Source: Bactericera cockerelli
Lineage: Eukaryota; Arthropoda; Insecta; Hemiptera; Triozidae
Direction of reading: 5' to 3'
Assembly: GCA_024516035.1 (NCBI GenBank)
Contig: CM044955.1
Coordinates: forward strand, 47,541,675 to 47,605,674
Length of the DNA stretch: 64,000 nt
The notes beneath the pieces are model-generated. The model had not been told where the DNA came from. It ran no database searches and saw only the letters and a program-made list of their open reading frames with translations. The position numbers were made by a program, and so were the translations under genes. Positions 45,226 to 56,358 of the stretch are shown here, in pieces. Positions within the stretch are counted from its first letter, which is position 1, and every line of letters begins with the position of its first letter.

Positions 45226-45491
45226 ACTATACAGTGAGCGCCGCCCCCTCCACCTCCAATGTCACATTCGAGGCGCCCGCCCTACCCCCCGATCATGCCG
45301 GGAAGGGCAAGAAGGCGCCGCCCAAAAGCGCCCCCCCGCCACCCCCCGCGCCCTCCACTAGCCACAGCAGTTCCATCCCCAAGAGAGTTCCCACCAGCAG
45401 GGGCAAGATGAAGCCCCTGACTCAAGGACATAAGGACCTGGGCCGCTGGAAACCTGCGGATGATCTGGCGCTTATCAATGGAATACTTCAG
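45226..45491 (+). CDS. MCRS1: MCRS1 exon 3
   Basis: Acceptor ccccctcacttccag, 266 nt, donor CAG|gtgcga, phase 1 to 0. A Pro/Ala/Ser-rich linker (SAPPPPPAPSTSHSSS) leads into the start of the MCRS N-terminal domain, KDLGRWKPADDLALINGILQ, nearly identical to other MCRS1 proteins. GC-rich compared with its surroundings. Confidence 0.94.
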
Positions 45492-45520
45492 GTGCGATTC
45501 TCATTTTCCTCATGAGGGTG

Positions 45521-45551
<31 letters not shown>

Positions 45552-45679
45552 GTACCTACCTACCTCATTTTTTTAAATTTATTTATTTATTTAATAACAG
45601 GATAACATATACAAAGGTATTTTTCCTAAGCTAAAGCTTTGTTGGAATTAATTTAAAAATACCGCCGACCTCCGTAGTA

Positions 45680-45832
45680 AAAAAAGTTATCATATTTGTG
45701 TTAATCACTTTCGTGATATCACAACTACTCAAACTCGCTCTACTAAATCTACGCTGAAACCGGGACTTGAACCACGGACCTCTAGGTTACAAGTCCGCCG
45801 CCTTATCGATCAAGCTACTGAGTTCGGTCATT
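45680..45832 (-). mobile_element. tRNA-headed SINE, family 2
   Basis: Inverted copy: tail TTATCATATTTGTGTTAATC at the left, head GACCGAACTCAGTAGC at the right. Confidence 0.82.
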
Positions 45833-46460
45833 TAAATAATTTATTTAAATTAATCATAATTTTTGTACTCCAAACGGCCGTTACATTCTCAAGTTCCTCC
45901 CCTGGTCTCAAATTTTAATAAACTACTTCTCTTTCTCCAACCTTGAGGAGAATATTAGCTCGATTGATAAGTTCCTTCGATTGATAGGTTCAAGCGATTT
46001 TCAGTAATTGTGAGACAGCATTTCTAACTCGTAATTTTTTGGTACCTTTTTTACTTTCCTTATCTTATAGAAAGGAAAGTAATGGAATCACCCAAAAAAA
46101 AAATTATTATGGGTATTCTACCCTAAAAGTTATGGATACCCACAACTCTTACAGGTTCTCATTATGGTTTTCCTATATGTACTTAGTATAATAAATAAAA
46201 TAAATAAATGTGTTTCTTTGAGTTATTATATCACAATTTTTAGTAAGTAGCGCAAAATTACAGGACTTTTCCATATTTATTTCATTTGCTGATAGTAATA
46301 ATAAAAAAAAATAGTAGTAAAAAAATCTTTATTGAAATTTATTTACATAAATCACAAAGAGCTGGATTATTGCCCAAGGCAATCTCTACCAAGTCTACCA
46401 TCCAACCCTTGCACCACTTAGAAAATCTTCTCTATTTACAAAAAATGATTTTTTTTGTTG
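45833..46460. other. MCRS1 intron 3, repeat fragments
   Basis: 46046-46085 has the ACTTTCCTTATC hairpin; 46355-46405 is a minus-strand GTTGGG-type stem-loop. Nothing coding. Confidence 0.5.
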
Positions 46461-46795
46461 TAAATACTATTAGATATATTTATATTTAACTATATTTATA
46501 TTTAACTATGTTTTTTTATAATTTTATATTTATATTGTTTGTGAATAATTTTGTAAATATTTAAACAAATAAATATATATGGGTATAATCAGTATAAACA
46601 GAAAATTGAGAAGTTGTACTAGATGTACATGAAAATCAGAACATACCTGGACAGCTGTTTCGAGCTTATTTTTTCAATAGTACTTTGTTCTAAAAAATAA
46701 TAAAAAAAATAACCCGTCCACCAGACAAACGACATCAAGACTTATATTCATCTACATATATTTATATTTAACTATGTTTTTTTTATAATTCTATA
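46461..46795. repeat. Displaced copy of the exon 4 acceptor region
   Basis: ATATTTATATTTAACTATG, TTGTTTGTGAATAATTTTG, GTACTTTGTTCTAA and CCGTCCACCAG|ACAAACGACATCAAGA repeat the end of intron 3 and the first ~20 nt of exon 4 (AG at 46724). 46586-46672 is the truncated hammerhead-family repeat. Confidence 0.85.
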
Positions 46796-48951
46796 CAGTA
46801 TGTTTCAGAAAAGGTGGCCACCCCCTCGTAACTTTTGAACGCGACGGAATTTTTCAATTCTGTAAAGTCCTAGGTATAGGAAGTGCCCTATGGCCCATCC
46901 TGTGGTTATATTTTTTTTTGGCCCCAGTCGGCCCTTCCGGATTTTAGGCCATATTTTTTCATTTTTCTCGCGAATTTTAAATGGAATGCTATATTTTTTA
47001 TTCCTGTTAATTAAAGTCCAAGTTAGGCTGAGTATAATGAGCTTTTAAATTTTTCAAAAACCTTATCAGGGGCGGAGCTAGTAGGGTGCAAGTTTCAAAA
47101 TTGTTACACCCTGTATTTCAGCGTTAGTTAGATTTTTTAGTACTTTTTTTATGTTCATAGGTTCAAAATATTGTTTTACACCATATGAAATCAAAAAAAT
47201 ATTCTTGTTTACTTCTAATCAGGGTCATAGTAAGGTTTTTGTAAAAGTACTTTTTTTCTCACGTCAATTTTTCCGTAAATTAATGGTGTTCTCGAAATCG
47301 GCATTTTTAGAGGTGAAAGTCTGCAGTGACATATGTTTTTTATGCTTGAAATCGAAAGAAAACTTAACGAAGAAGCGATCAAGATCATAAAAAAAGCCAT
47401 TTAACCTGCTAGTTTTTTCACGACAGTGTCCGGTAAAGTGGGTGAATTTCGTATTGGATTTTTTTTGTTGAGGAAACACAATTGGCATAGAAAATAAATA
47501 ATATCTAATAAGGGAATAATACTTCAATAAACATAACTAAATGCGAAATTAAATGAAAATTATTTCTTCTAAATCAGTGCCGGATATTTTTTTTTTCTCT
47601 CTCTCTCTTTTTTTCACTTTTCAAAGTTCAACTTGTATCAAAAATAATTATCGGATAATGCTGCTTCTAAAGTCGGCCTAGGGGTCCCCTCTTGAGACAA
47701 TTTTAGTTGGTAAGTTGGTAAAATCTGTAGAAAACACATTGTCAATAATTCTGGAGATGGCGCTTTGAATGCAACGATTCTTGTAGGATCACCGAAGTTA
47801 AGCAACGTCCAGCGAGGAGAAGACTTCGTGATGCTGGCATTCCGGCCTAACCCAGGCTGGGTGAGATAAATGTGTTTAGGAGGTTGGTGAGTTTCTTGCG
47901 AATGGAATGTAACACCCCCGTTATGATATGACCATGCAGTTAAAACGCGATTATAAACCCAAATTAAAAAAAAAAAATCATACTGGTGTTGCTAGTAATG
48001 AATACCAGGTCTCTAAATAAAAATCTAATTATCTCGAAATTTAAGAGAAAAAAAAATACCAGGTCAAGTACCAAACTCTTGAGGGTAAAAATTAAACCAA
48101 TTCAATTATTTTAAAGAGGAGAAAAGAGAGAGAGAGAAAGAGAGAGAAAAAAAAATATCCGGCACTGATTTAGAAGAAATAATCTTCATTAATTTCGCAT
48201 TTAGTTATGTTAATTGAAGTATTATTCCCTTATTAGGTATTATTTATTTTCTATGCCAAATGTGTTTCCTCAACAACAAAAAAATCCAATACGAAATTCA
48301 CCCACTTTAGTGGACACTGTCGTGAAAAAACTAGCAGGTTAAATGGCTTTTTTTATGATCTTAATCGCTTCTGCATTAAGTTTTCTTTCGATTTCAAGCA
48401 TAAAAAACATATGTCACTGCAGACTTTCACCTCTAAAAATGCCGATTTCGAGAACACCATTAATTTACGGAAAAATTGACGTGAGAAAAAAAGTACTTTT
48501 ACAAAAACCTTACTATGTATGACCTTGATTAGAAGTAAACAAGAATATTTTTTTGATTTCATATGGTGTAAAACAATATTTTGAACCTATGAACATAAAA
48601 AAAGTACTAAAAAATCTAACTAACGCTGAAATACAGGGTGTAACAATTTTGAAACTTGCACCCTACTAGCTCCGCCCCTGATAAGGTTTTTGAAAAATTT
48701 AAAAGCTCATTATACTCAGCCTAACTTGAACTTTAATTAACAGGAATAAAAAATATAGCATTCTATTTAAAATTCGCGAGAAAAATGAAAAAATATGGCC
48801 TAAAATCCGGAAGGGCCGACCGGGGCCAAAAATAAATATGACCACAGGATGGGCCATAGAGCACTTCCTATACCTAGGACTTTACAGAATTGAAAAATTC
48901 CGTCGCGTTCAAAAGTTACGAGGGGGTGGCCACCTTTTCTGAAACATACTG
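46796..48951. mobile_element. Fold-back Tc1/mariner-type element
   Basis: TA|CAGTATGTTTCAGAAAAGG at the left and its complement CCTTTTCTGAAACATACTG|TA at the right. The arms of about 800 bp (46796-47600, 48140-48951) pair with a few mismatches. The centre holds a 5S-headed SINE (47757-47960). No transposase is visible; the arm ORFs 47264-47527 and 48353-48562 are complementary images of one another. The TA duplication supports Tc1/mariner mobilisation. Confidence 0.85.
47757..47960 (+). mobile_element. 5S-rRNA-headed SINE
   Basis: GGATCACCGAAGTTAAGCAA, CGTCCAGCGAGGAGAAGACT, then GGCTGGGTGAGATAAATGTG and GGAATGTAACACCCCCGTTA. It lies between the two arms of the fold-back element. Confidence 0.82.
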
Positions 48952-48953
48952 TA

Positions 48954-49433
48954 TTTATATTGTTTGTGAATAATTTTGTAAATACTTCAATAAATATATT
49001 CAATAGTACTTTGTTCTAAATAAAAAAAATAATCCGTCCTGTAAATACTTAAATAAATATATATTCAATAGTACTTTGTTCTAAATAAAATAAATAATAA
49101 TCCGTCCACCAGACGAACGACATCAAGACTTATATTTATCTACATATATTTATATTTAACTATGTTTTTTTATAATTTTATATTTATATATTGTTTGTGA
49201 ATAATTTTGTAAATACTTAAATAAATATATTCAATAGTACTTTGTTCTAACCGACCTCAGTGGCTTGATCGATAAGCCAGCGGACTTGTAACCTGGAAGT
49301 CGGTGGTTCAAGTCCTGGTTTAAGCGTAGATTTAGTAAAAGCGAGTTTGAGTAGTTGTGATACTACGAAAGTGAATAACACAAATATGATAACTAGTACT
49401 TTGTTCTAAAAAAAAAAATAACCCATCCACCAG
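48954..49433. repeat. Acceptor array upstream of exon 4
   Basis: Further tandem copies of intron 3's 3' end. One complete copy includes TCCGTCCACCAG|ACGAACGACA (AG at 49112) and 49020-49030 is a partial copy. The genuine acceptor is at 49433. A family-2 SINE (49251-49393) splits the last unit, with 16-bp duplications TAGTACTTTGTTCTAA at 49235-49250 and 49394-49409. Confidence 0.9.
49251..49393 (+). mobile_element. tRNA-headed SINE, family 2
   Basis: CCGACCTCAGTGGCTTGATC to ACAAATATGATAAC, complete, with 16-bp target duplications. It ends 40 bases before the real exon 4 acceptor. Confidence 0.9.
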
Positions 49434-49652
49434 ACGAACGACATCAAGACCGTGCATCGCGGCGTCAAGTTCTCGTGCCGCTTCACCTTCAACGAGGTCC
49501 TGCAGCGCTGGTTCAGTCTCCTGTACGACCCCAACCTGTCCCGCCTGTCCGTGCAAGGCATGATGAACCTCCACCCGGAGGTGGTGCACGGCGTGCAGGC
49601 CAAGGCTATGTTCTCCAGGGAGGAGGAGGAGCTGCTGGGTAGTGTCAAGTCG
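49434..49652 (+). CDS. MCRS1: MCRS1 exon 4, flanked by arrays on both sides
   Basis: Acceptor acccatccaccag, 219 nt in phase 0: TNDIKTVHRGVKFSCRFTFN, EVLQRWFSLLYDPNLSRLS, then VVHGVQAKAMFSREEEELLG, SVKS; donor TCG|gtgagc. This is the heart of the MCRS N-terminal domain (GVKFSCRFT..EV..RW..LLYDP is near-invariant). The acceptor is tandemly duplicated upstream and the donor downstream. Confidence 0.95.
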
Positions 49653-49670
49653 GTGAGCGTTGAGAAATAT

Positions 49671-49816
49671 TACTTCCGAGAAATTTCTAATATTAGAAAT
49701 CGAAAGTATTGTGTTCGTTTTTGTATTAAAAAAAAATATTTTTTTGCTCCGATTTCAATTTTTTTCATATTTCTGGACGTTTTATAACCTGAGCAAATTT
49801 GGTTTTGTGTCGGTCT

Positions 49817-49858
<42 letters not shown>

Positions 49859-51047
49859 AATTCGACGGAGTTAAAGCTCCATTTATTACAAAAAACATAA
49901 ATTAAAATATAACAATAAAATACAGTTAACATAAAATAAAATAAAATGGACATAAGAATATAAATTTACAAAGTTACAACCCAATCAAGTTAGGTCAAGT
50001 TAATTGGACACTATACAGTAAAAAAATGTAATACATCACTTAAATGGCAGGAAAACAGATCCAGACCAGCATGACTGGCGATATTTCCAATTTTCTTCAT
50101 TCGGTGAAGGGGCGAATGTTCACCTAGATTAGTTTTGTTTCCACCTAGAACAAATGTATCCTTTGATCTTGTGAATCTTGTTTTTATTTTTATGTTTAAT
50201 TTACCAAGGAGTTCAGGAGAGTACACTTGATTATTTAAGATTTTATATATGAAAATAAGGTCTTGTATTTTTCTCCTGTTTTCAAGGCTTACTATTTCAT
50301 ATGTTGACATTATTTCATCGTAGTTGTGATTTTCAATACGTTTAAAAGTTTTGTAAGCCAACATTTTCAAAAATTTATGCTGTACAGCTTCTAAAAATTT
50401 AATGTGGGTGTTGTACTGAGGGGACCATACTGTACAGCAATACTCAAGACAAGAACGTACATAGGTGTAATACAGGTTTTTTATTGTGTTAGGATTTCTA
50501 AAGTCCTGAGTATGTCTGTACAGCATGCCCAACATGCTCAATGACTTTCTTTTTATTTTATCATAGTGCATATTGAATTTTAGATTTGGTTCAAAAATAA
50601 CCCCTAGGTCTTTGATGTTATGCACTCTGGTTAGCTCGGTGTTATTTATTTTATAAGAAGCAAGTAAAGGGTTTAATTTGGTATGAAAAGACATAACTTT
50701 ACATTTGTCTAGGTTGAGACTCATCAAATTATCAGCACACCAGCCATGCAGGCACTGAACTGTTTCCTGCAAGATGTTTACATCGCCCACAGAATCAACT
50801 CGCATCGCTATTTTCATATCATCCGCGAAGAGCCACCCTCTGACATTGGGAGGGAGGATACCTACTATGTCGTTAATATAACAAAGGAATAGGATGCCAC
50901 TCAGGTGACCACCCTGTATGCATCCTGATGGAACAGATATAGGTTCAGACAGAGATGGAATACTGTTACTGCAGTTTGGAGACGGGGATCTTATTTTCAC
51001 AATTTGTTTTCTGTTCGAATGAAAACTTGTTAAAATGATTCCTTGTA
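49671..51047. mobile_element. Hairpin-ended element with a nested LINE
   Basis: ACTTCCGAGAAATTTCTAAT with its complementary hairpin starts inside the intron-4 repeat unit (GAGAAATATT|). The element resumes after the LINE with TTAAAATGATTCCTTGTA and then rejoins the interrupted unit (TTTTTCACTATT). The intact units at 51165 and 52665 show the original sequence and so fix both ends; TATT may be the target duplication. Confidence 0.7.
49819..51010 (-). mobile_element. 5'-truncated non-LTR retrotransposon
   Basis: The minus strand carries one open frame (50011-51000, about 330 codons): the second half of a reverse transcriptase, with a PSGCIQGGHLSGILFLCYIN segment, the FADD catalytic box (GWLFADDMKIAMR), thumb motifs, and a C-terminal TWSPQYN-like region, as in Jockey/CR1-type LINEs. 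The 3' end is a poly-A of about 36 (poly-T 49819-49855). No endonuclease and no ORF1: a dead-on-arrival copy, but without stop codons, so a recent one. Confidence 0.9.
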
Positions 51048-51257
51048 TTTTTCACTATTGACAGTGGTCAAATTCTAAATGTACCGTACCTGAATGAGGA
51101 AAATGCATACATTGGTAGGAATAGAAATCAATGAGGAGCTGCTGGGCACTGTCAAGTCGGTGAGCGTTGAGAAATATTTTTCACTATTAGACAGTGGTCA
51201 AATTCTGTACCGTACCTGAATGAGGAAAATGCATACATTGGTAGGATTTTTATTTTA

Positions 51258-51562
51258 TTTTTTAAAGATGAGTGTTTCACAGCCTTTTTTATTTCGTAGC
51301 CATGAAACAGGAGCTACTGTAGACGCTTGTGGTCTGTGTTGTAGCCTGCCCATCCCGTAGTATGGCTCCCCTCTGATGGGCGAGAAGTGACACAATACTT
51401 CCCATTTTGGTGCTGTGTGAACACGAGCGCACCGGAAGGTATCCCTTACAAACAATTGTAACCAAATTAAGAATACAAATTTTTGTCTGCACGGGGGATC
51501 GAACCCGGGACCTTCCGCATGGCAAGCGAGTGCTTAACCACTGAGCTAATCGTGCGCTCTGA
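51258..51562 (-). mobile_element. tRNA-headed SINE, family 4
   Basis: Minus-strand head GCGCACGATTAGCTCAGTGG, B box GGGTTCGATCCCC, then a body with AGCTCCTGTTTCATGGCTAC and a tail ending in an A/T-rich run. Fragments: 22700, 36150, 56359-56650 and 62770. The largest SINE family here (about 300 bp). Confidence 0.88.
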
Positions 51563-51686
51563 ATAAAGCATTGAGAAGTATTTTTCACTATTAGACAGTG
51601 ATCAAATTCTAAATGTACCGTACCTTTATCTTAATCCTTATTATCCTTCCTTATACTACCGTACCTGGTGTGAATGTGTGATTGAA

Positions 51687-52395
51687 TGTGATTTTTACTT
51701 CCGAGAAATTTCTAATATTAGAAATCGGAAGTATTGTGTTCGTTTTTGTAAAAAAAAATATTTTTTTGCTCCGATTTCAATTTTTTTTATATTTCTGGAC
51801 GTTTCATAACCTACTGAGTAAATTTGGTTTTGTGTCCGTCTGTCGGTCTGTCTGTTAAAACGATTCCTTGTAACGCGCAAATCTCTGAAACTACTCGACC
51901 GATTTTGATGAAATTTTGCACACATCTAGGAGACATTCTGTAGATGGTCCCATTTTGAATTCATCGAATTCATACCAGCGGTTCTGGGTGAAAGAGACCA
52001 TGCGCCTGACCACTAACTTTTTACTTAAACGCTTATATCTCGTGAACGGTACACCCGATTTCGATGAAATTTTGTAAGAATATGCATATTATTGTTTAAC
52101 AAAGGTTATTTATATTTATTTTTAAATTAATTATAATTTGACTCTGATATTTAAGAAAATCCGAAATTTTGGACAAAAAAGTAAAAAAATAAGGACCACG
52201 ACTTGCCGATACAGAATTTTTTGTGGAATTCTGATTGTAGAAAAAATGATATTCTACCATTTAAAACAAATTTGAAGAAAATCGGTTGAGCCGTTTTGGA
52301 GATACAAGTAATTTTCTATAAAATCTTAAAATTGGCACGTGTTTACAATGTGAAGCAATCACGAGGAAGTATTGTGTCCATAATTGGCAGTGTTT
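51687..52395 (+). mobile_element. Hairpin-ended element, long copy
   Basis: ACTTCCGAGAAATTTCTAAT...AAATCGGAAGT hairpin, ATTGTGTTCGTTTTTGTAAA, GTCCGTCTGTCGGTCTGTCT, then an AT-rich interior with two CGATTT(T/C)GATGAAATTTTG blocks, ending CACGAGGAAGT at 52371. No protein. Confidence 0.65.
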
Positions 52396-52494
52396 TTTTT
52401 TATTTTTATATCTTCCACTATTATTTCCTTTTCTTGTTTTCTATTATCTTTACTCTCTAATTATTATTTTATTTACATTGTATTTATACTCAAA

Positions 52495-52580
52495 TAAATA
52501 AAGAGGTGCTTTGTTAAACTGTTGGCATAATGGGACTACCTGTCTTGCGTTGACTGTCTAAATAAAGCACTACTTATACT
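52495..52580 (+). mobile_element. Short retroposon tail (CACTACTTATACT family)
   Basis: CTGTTGGCATAATGGGACTA, TTGACTGTCTAAATAAAGCA, CTACTTATACTTATACT. Also at 59040-59240 (tandem pieces), 56490-56565 and 61088-61140 (both minus). Confidence 0.65.
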
Positions 52581-52820
52581 TATACTTTAATGAAGAAAAT
52601 GCATACATTGGTAGGAATAGAAATCAATGAGGAGCTGCTGGGCACTGTAAAGTCGGTGAGCATTGAGAAATATTTTTCACTATTAGACAGTGGTCAAATT
52701 CTGTACCGTACCTGAATGAGGAAAATGCATACATTGGTATAAATATTTTTCACTATTGACAGTGGTCAAATTCTAAATTTACCATTCCTGAATGAGGAAA
52801 ATTCATACTTAGTAGCTACA

Positions 52821-53022
52821 GTCCCGGTAGCTCAGTGGTAAAGGCGGCACTCTGTGAATCCAGAGATTCCAGAGGTCGTGGGTTCGAAACCCAGCCGGGA
52901 CATGACAAGTTTTCCTCCCAATTGGGATTTTTACCACATAATAATATGTCTTGGGCTTACTGCTGGAATAATGGGACTTTAATAGTCTTAATCGGGCAGT
53001 ATAAATAAGGCGATATTATTAT
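52821..53022 (+). mobile_element. tRNA-headed SINE, family 1
   Basis: GTCCCGGTAGCTCAGTGGTA head, B box GGTTCGAAACC, complete tail with ATT repeats. Inserted in the exon 4 donor array. Confidence 0.9.
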
Positions 53023-53424
53023 TACTTTTCTTTACTTTCCGAGTCCATGTGTGATGTCATGGTGGCGGAAGGATTGACATGGGTGAACCCTTTGGACGTC
53101 CAGAACCATTGTTGTGGGCTCCTTCCGTGTCCAGTGTGTAGTGTATGGTGTATGTGTAGTTTGTTGAAATTATGCCCTTTAAACTGACAATTTTCAAAAT
53201 ATTTCTTAACTTTGATAGGAATTTTAAAATTCAAATATTTTTCACTATAGACAGTGGTCAAATTCTAAATGTACCGTACCTGAATGAGGAAAATGCATAC
53301 ATTGGTAGGAATAGAAATCAATGTGATAAAAAATAATTTTTACTCTCCTTATATTATAATGAGGAAAGTATTGTATCCGTCGAAAATTTGACCTACGCAG
53401 TTTTTCTTATTTCGTAGGCATAAA

Positions 53425-56347
53425 TGGTATGCTAATGGAAAACGCCCCCGGATCAAATCAATGGACTTACTCGTTGGAACATGGAATATTAGAACCTTAG
53501 CTACACCAGGAAAAATTGACACTGTTGCCGAAGAGTGCAATAGGTACAACCTTGACATTATAGCACTACAAGAGACACGATGGCCATTTAATGGAAAGAT
53601 TAATAGTGAAAAATACACATTATACTACAGTGGTACTGATGATGGTACTTACTATGGAGGAGTGGGCATTCTAGTAAAAAAGAAATACACAAAATCCGTA
53701 TTTCTGTTCAACCCCATAAATGAACGCATTTGTCACCTAAGACTCAAAGGCAAATTTAGTAATATTTCAATTGTATCCTTCTATGCTCCTACCAATGAAG
53801 CGGATGATGACATGAAAGACCAGTTTTATCAAGACTTAGAAAACGTAATGGCCTCACTTCCAGTCTATGATGTAAAGATAATGATGGGGGATGCGAACGC
53901 TAAAATTGGAAGAGAAGAATGTTGGAAAAATGTGATTGGTACCAACAGCTTACACCCAACAACAAATGATAATGGAATGAGACTTATCCACTTTGCAACA
54001 TCTAGAAATATGAATATAGTTTCAACGCATTTCCCTCGTAAAGACATTTACAAAGTAACCTGGATTTCACCTAATGGAAATATTCAAAACCAGATTGATC
54101 ACATCTTAATTGATAAAAGACACAAGTCCAGTGTTATGAATGTGAGAACTAGAAGAGGAGCTGAATGTGGCACAGATCACTATCTGGTTCAAGTACGAGT
54201 GAGACAAAGAATCAAAACGGAAGATAGAAAAGAACAAACGAAAGCACCCATATTAGACTTAGAAAAACTGAAAAACATTGAAACTAAGAATGAGCTCATT
54301 TTAAAAATAAATAATCGTTTTGAAGCCCTAAATCAAAATGAAGAGACATATAATATTGAAAATGAATGGTCTAACATCAAACAAACAATTACAGAAGTCA
54401 GCAAGGAAGTTTTAGGAATCAATACAGTTAAAAAAGGAAAACCTTGGATTACTGATGAACATAAAAAGATGATAGAACAAAGAAGAGAAGCAAAGCGCAA
54501 GCTCCTACAATCAAACACAGAAAATAATAAGCTATTTTACCGACAAATTAATAGAGAAGTAAACAAGCAGTTGAGAAAAGCAAAGAGAGACGACATCAAA
54601 AAGAAACTGGAAAAAGCAGAACAAGATAGAACTCAGAACAGAACAAAAAATTTCCACCAAAACGTAAGATATTTCAAAAAAGGTTACCAACCCAAATCCG
54701 TTGGCGTAAAAGACAAGCGTGGAAAAATAACATGTGATCAAAATGAAGTTCTTGATATTTGGAAAGAATATTTTGAAAAATTACTAAATGTTGCTGACAC
54801 TGAAATACCCTTAACCAATGAAGAAGTATTCCAACATGTCCAACCAGAAGTGGAAGAACCTAGTATAGAAGAATTTGAAGTAGCCTTGAAAGAATTGAAA
54901 AATGGCAAGTCACCTGGAGAAGATGGCATACCTATTGAAATAGTGAAAAACGGTGGTCCATTATTAAAAAACAAAATATTCACCCTCATACAAAAAATTT
55001 GGAATCAAGAAATACTCCCCAAAGACTGGAAAAATGCAGTCATTATACCAATTCATAAAAAGGGGGACAAACTAGAATGTAGCAATTATAGAGGGATCTC
55101 TCTTATCATAACCACATACAAAATCCTTTCAAAAATACTTACAAAAAGATTGAATGTATATGCCGAAGAAATCCTAGATGACCATCAGGCAGGATTCAGA
55201 AGAAATAAATCTACCACAGACCAGCTGTTTACCATCCGTGAAGCCATAGCTAGACACTGGGAATATAATAAAATAATTCATGTACTCTTCATTGATTTTC
55301 AAAAAGCTTACGACACAATTAATAGACAGAAATTATGGCACTATCTTCGAAAAAATGGAATACCAGTTAAACTAGTAAGACTGGCCCAAATGTGTATTGC
55401 AGAGTCAACATGTAAAGTTAGAATAAACGATAGTCAGACCTCAGATTTCCATATTAATGCTGGAGTACGTCAAGGAGATGGGCTATCTCCATTACTATTC
55501 AACATAGCTCTAGACGAAGCTCTGAGAAAAACGAAAGAACAAACTCCAGGCATAAAACTAGGAACAAAAATTAATCTACTAGCTTTTGCTGATGATGTGG
55601 CTTTAATTTCAGAAGACCGTTCTGGCTTACAACAACTAGCAGATGTACTAATAAACGAGGCTAAATTAGTAGGATTAGAGGTCAGCGAGTCCAAGACAAA
55701 GTACATGGTAATAGGAAGAAATATCGAGAACTTGAATAGATCCAACTTGAATGTTGGAAATAAATCATTTCAAAGATGCAACGAGTTCAAGTACCTGGAG
55801 GTTACAATTAATCAATCAAATGAAGAAGACCATGAAATAAATCTAAGAATTGCAACTGCCAACAAGAGCTATTGGTCTCTTGACAAACTGTTCAAGAGTA
55901 AAATTCTGTCACAAAACACAAAGATAAACATATATAAAACCATAGTGCAACCAGTATTACTATATGGTGTAGAGATATGGGTGTTAAGTAAATCATCAGA
56001 GAAAAAACTGATAACTTTCGAAAATAAAATACTCAGAAGAATTTATGGACCGATTCAAGAAGACGGAATTTGGAGAAGTAGGAAAAACCAAGAAATAAGA
56101 ACCCTTTACCATCAACCAGATATAGTGGCACAAGCTAGGAGTAGACGTTTGAGATGGATGGGTCATGTTTGGAGAAAAGGAGAAAAGAAGAGGAAGACCG
56201 AGACTGAGATGGTTCGATCAAGTAGAAAAAGATGTCAGAAAAATGGGAATCACAATAGAGGGAGCACAGGATCGCAGAGCATGGAGGCATGTTGTAGACG
56301 AGGCCAAAAACCAACTAGGTTTCCAATGGCCATGGAGGTAAGGTAAG
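53425..56347 (+). mobile_element. RTE-clade non-LTR retrotransposon, nearly intact
   Basis: Flanked by the 11-bp duplication GTAGGCATAAA (53414-53424, 56348-56358), inserted into a family-4 SINE remnant. One ORF from ATG 53461 (the frame is open upstream too, so the true N-terminus may be longer). An APE endonuclease has ETRW (38-41), GDAN (143-146), TWISP (200-204), QIDHILID (211-218) and GTDH (237-240). The reverse transcriptase has FIDFQKAYD (610-618) and FADD (709-712). The C-terminal RRLRWMGHV stretch is typical of the RTE/CFDP2-like group. A frame step near 56185 scrambles the last 50 residues; the other frame carries the expected WFDQVEKD...WPWR end, stopping at 56341. The 3' end is GGTAA repeats, as in RTEs. 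Same orientation as MCRS1. Confidence 0.94.
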
Positions 56348-56358
56348 GTAGGCATAAA

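Larger units (their letters stand above)
51048..53330. repeat. Donor-derived array after exon 4, broken by insertions
   Basis: The unit is GAGGAGCTGCTGGGCACTGT, CAAGTCG|GTGAGCGTTGAG, AAATATTTTTCACTATTGAC, AGTGGTCAAATTCTAAATG, TACCGTACCTGAATGAGG, AAAATGCATACATTGGTAGG. Copies with the exon part and GT are at 51160 and 52656; intron-only or partial copies lie at 51048, 51173, 51575, 52595, 52736 and 53235. SINEs and a hairpin element split the array, so it was built before they arrived. Confidence 0.9.

Noticed and set aside
49860..51000. Host gene encoding a reverse-transcriptase-like protein
   Set aside because: A poly-A tail, 5' truncation and insertion inside another repeat identify it as a LINE fragment.
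53022..53261. 79-codon minus-strand ORF near the LINE
   Set aside because: No family recognised; it overlaps the splice-array repeat and lacks any support.
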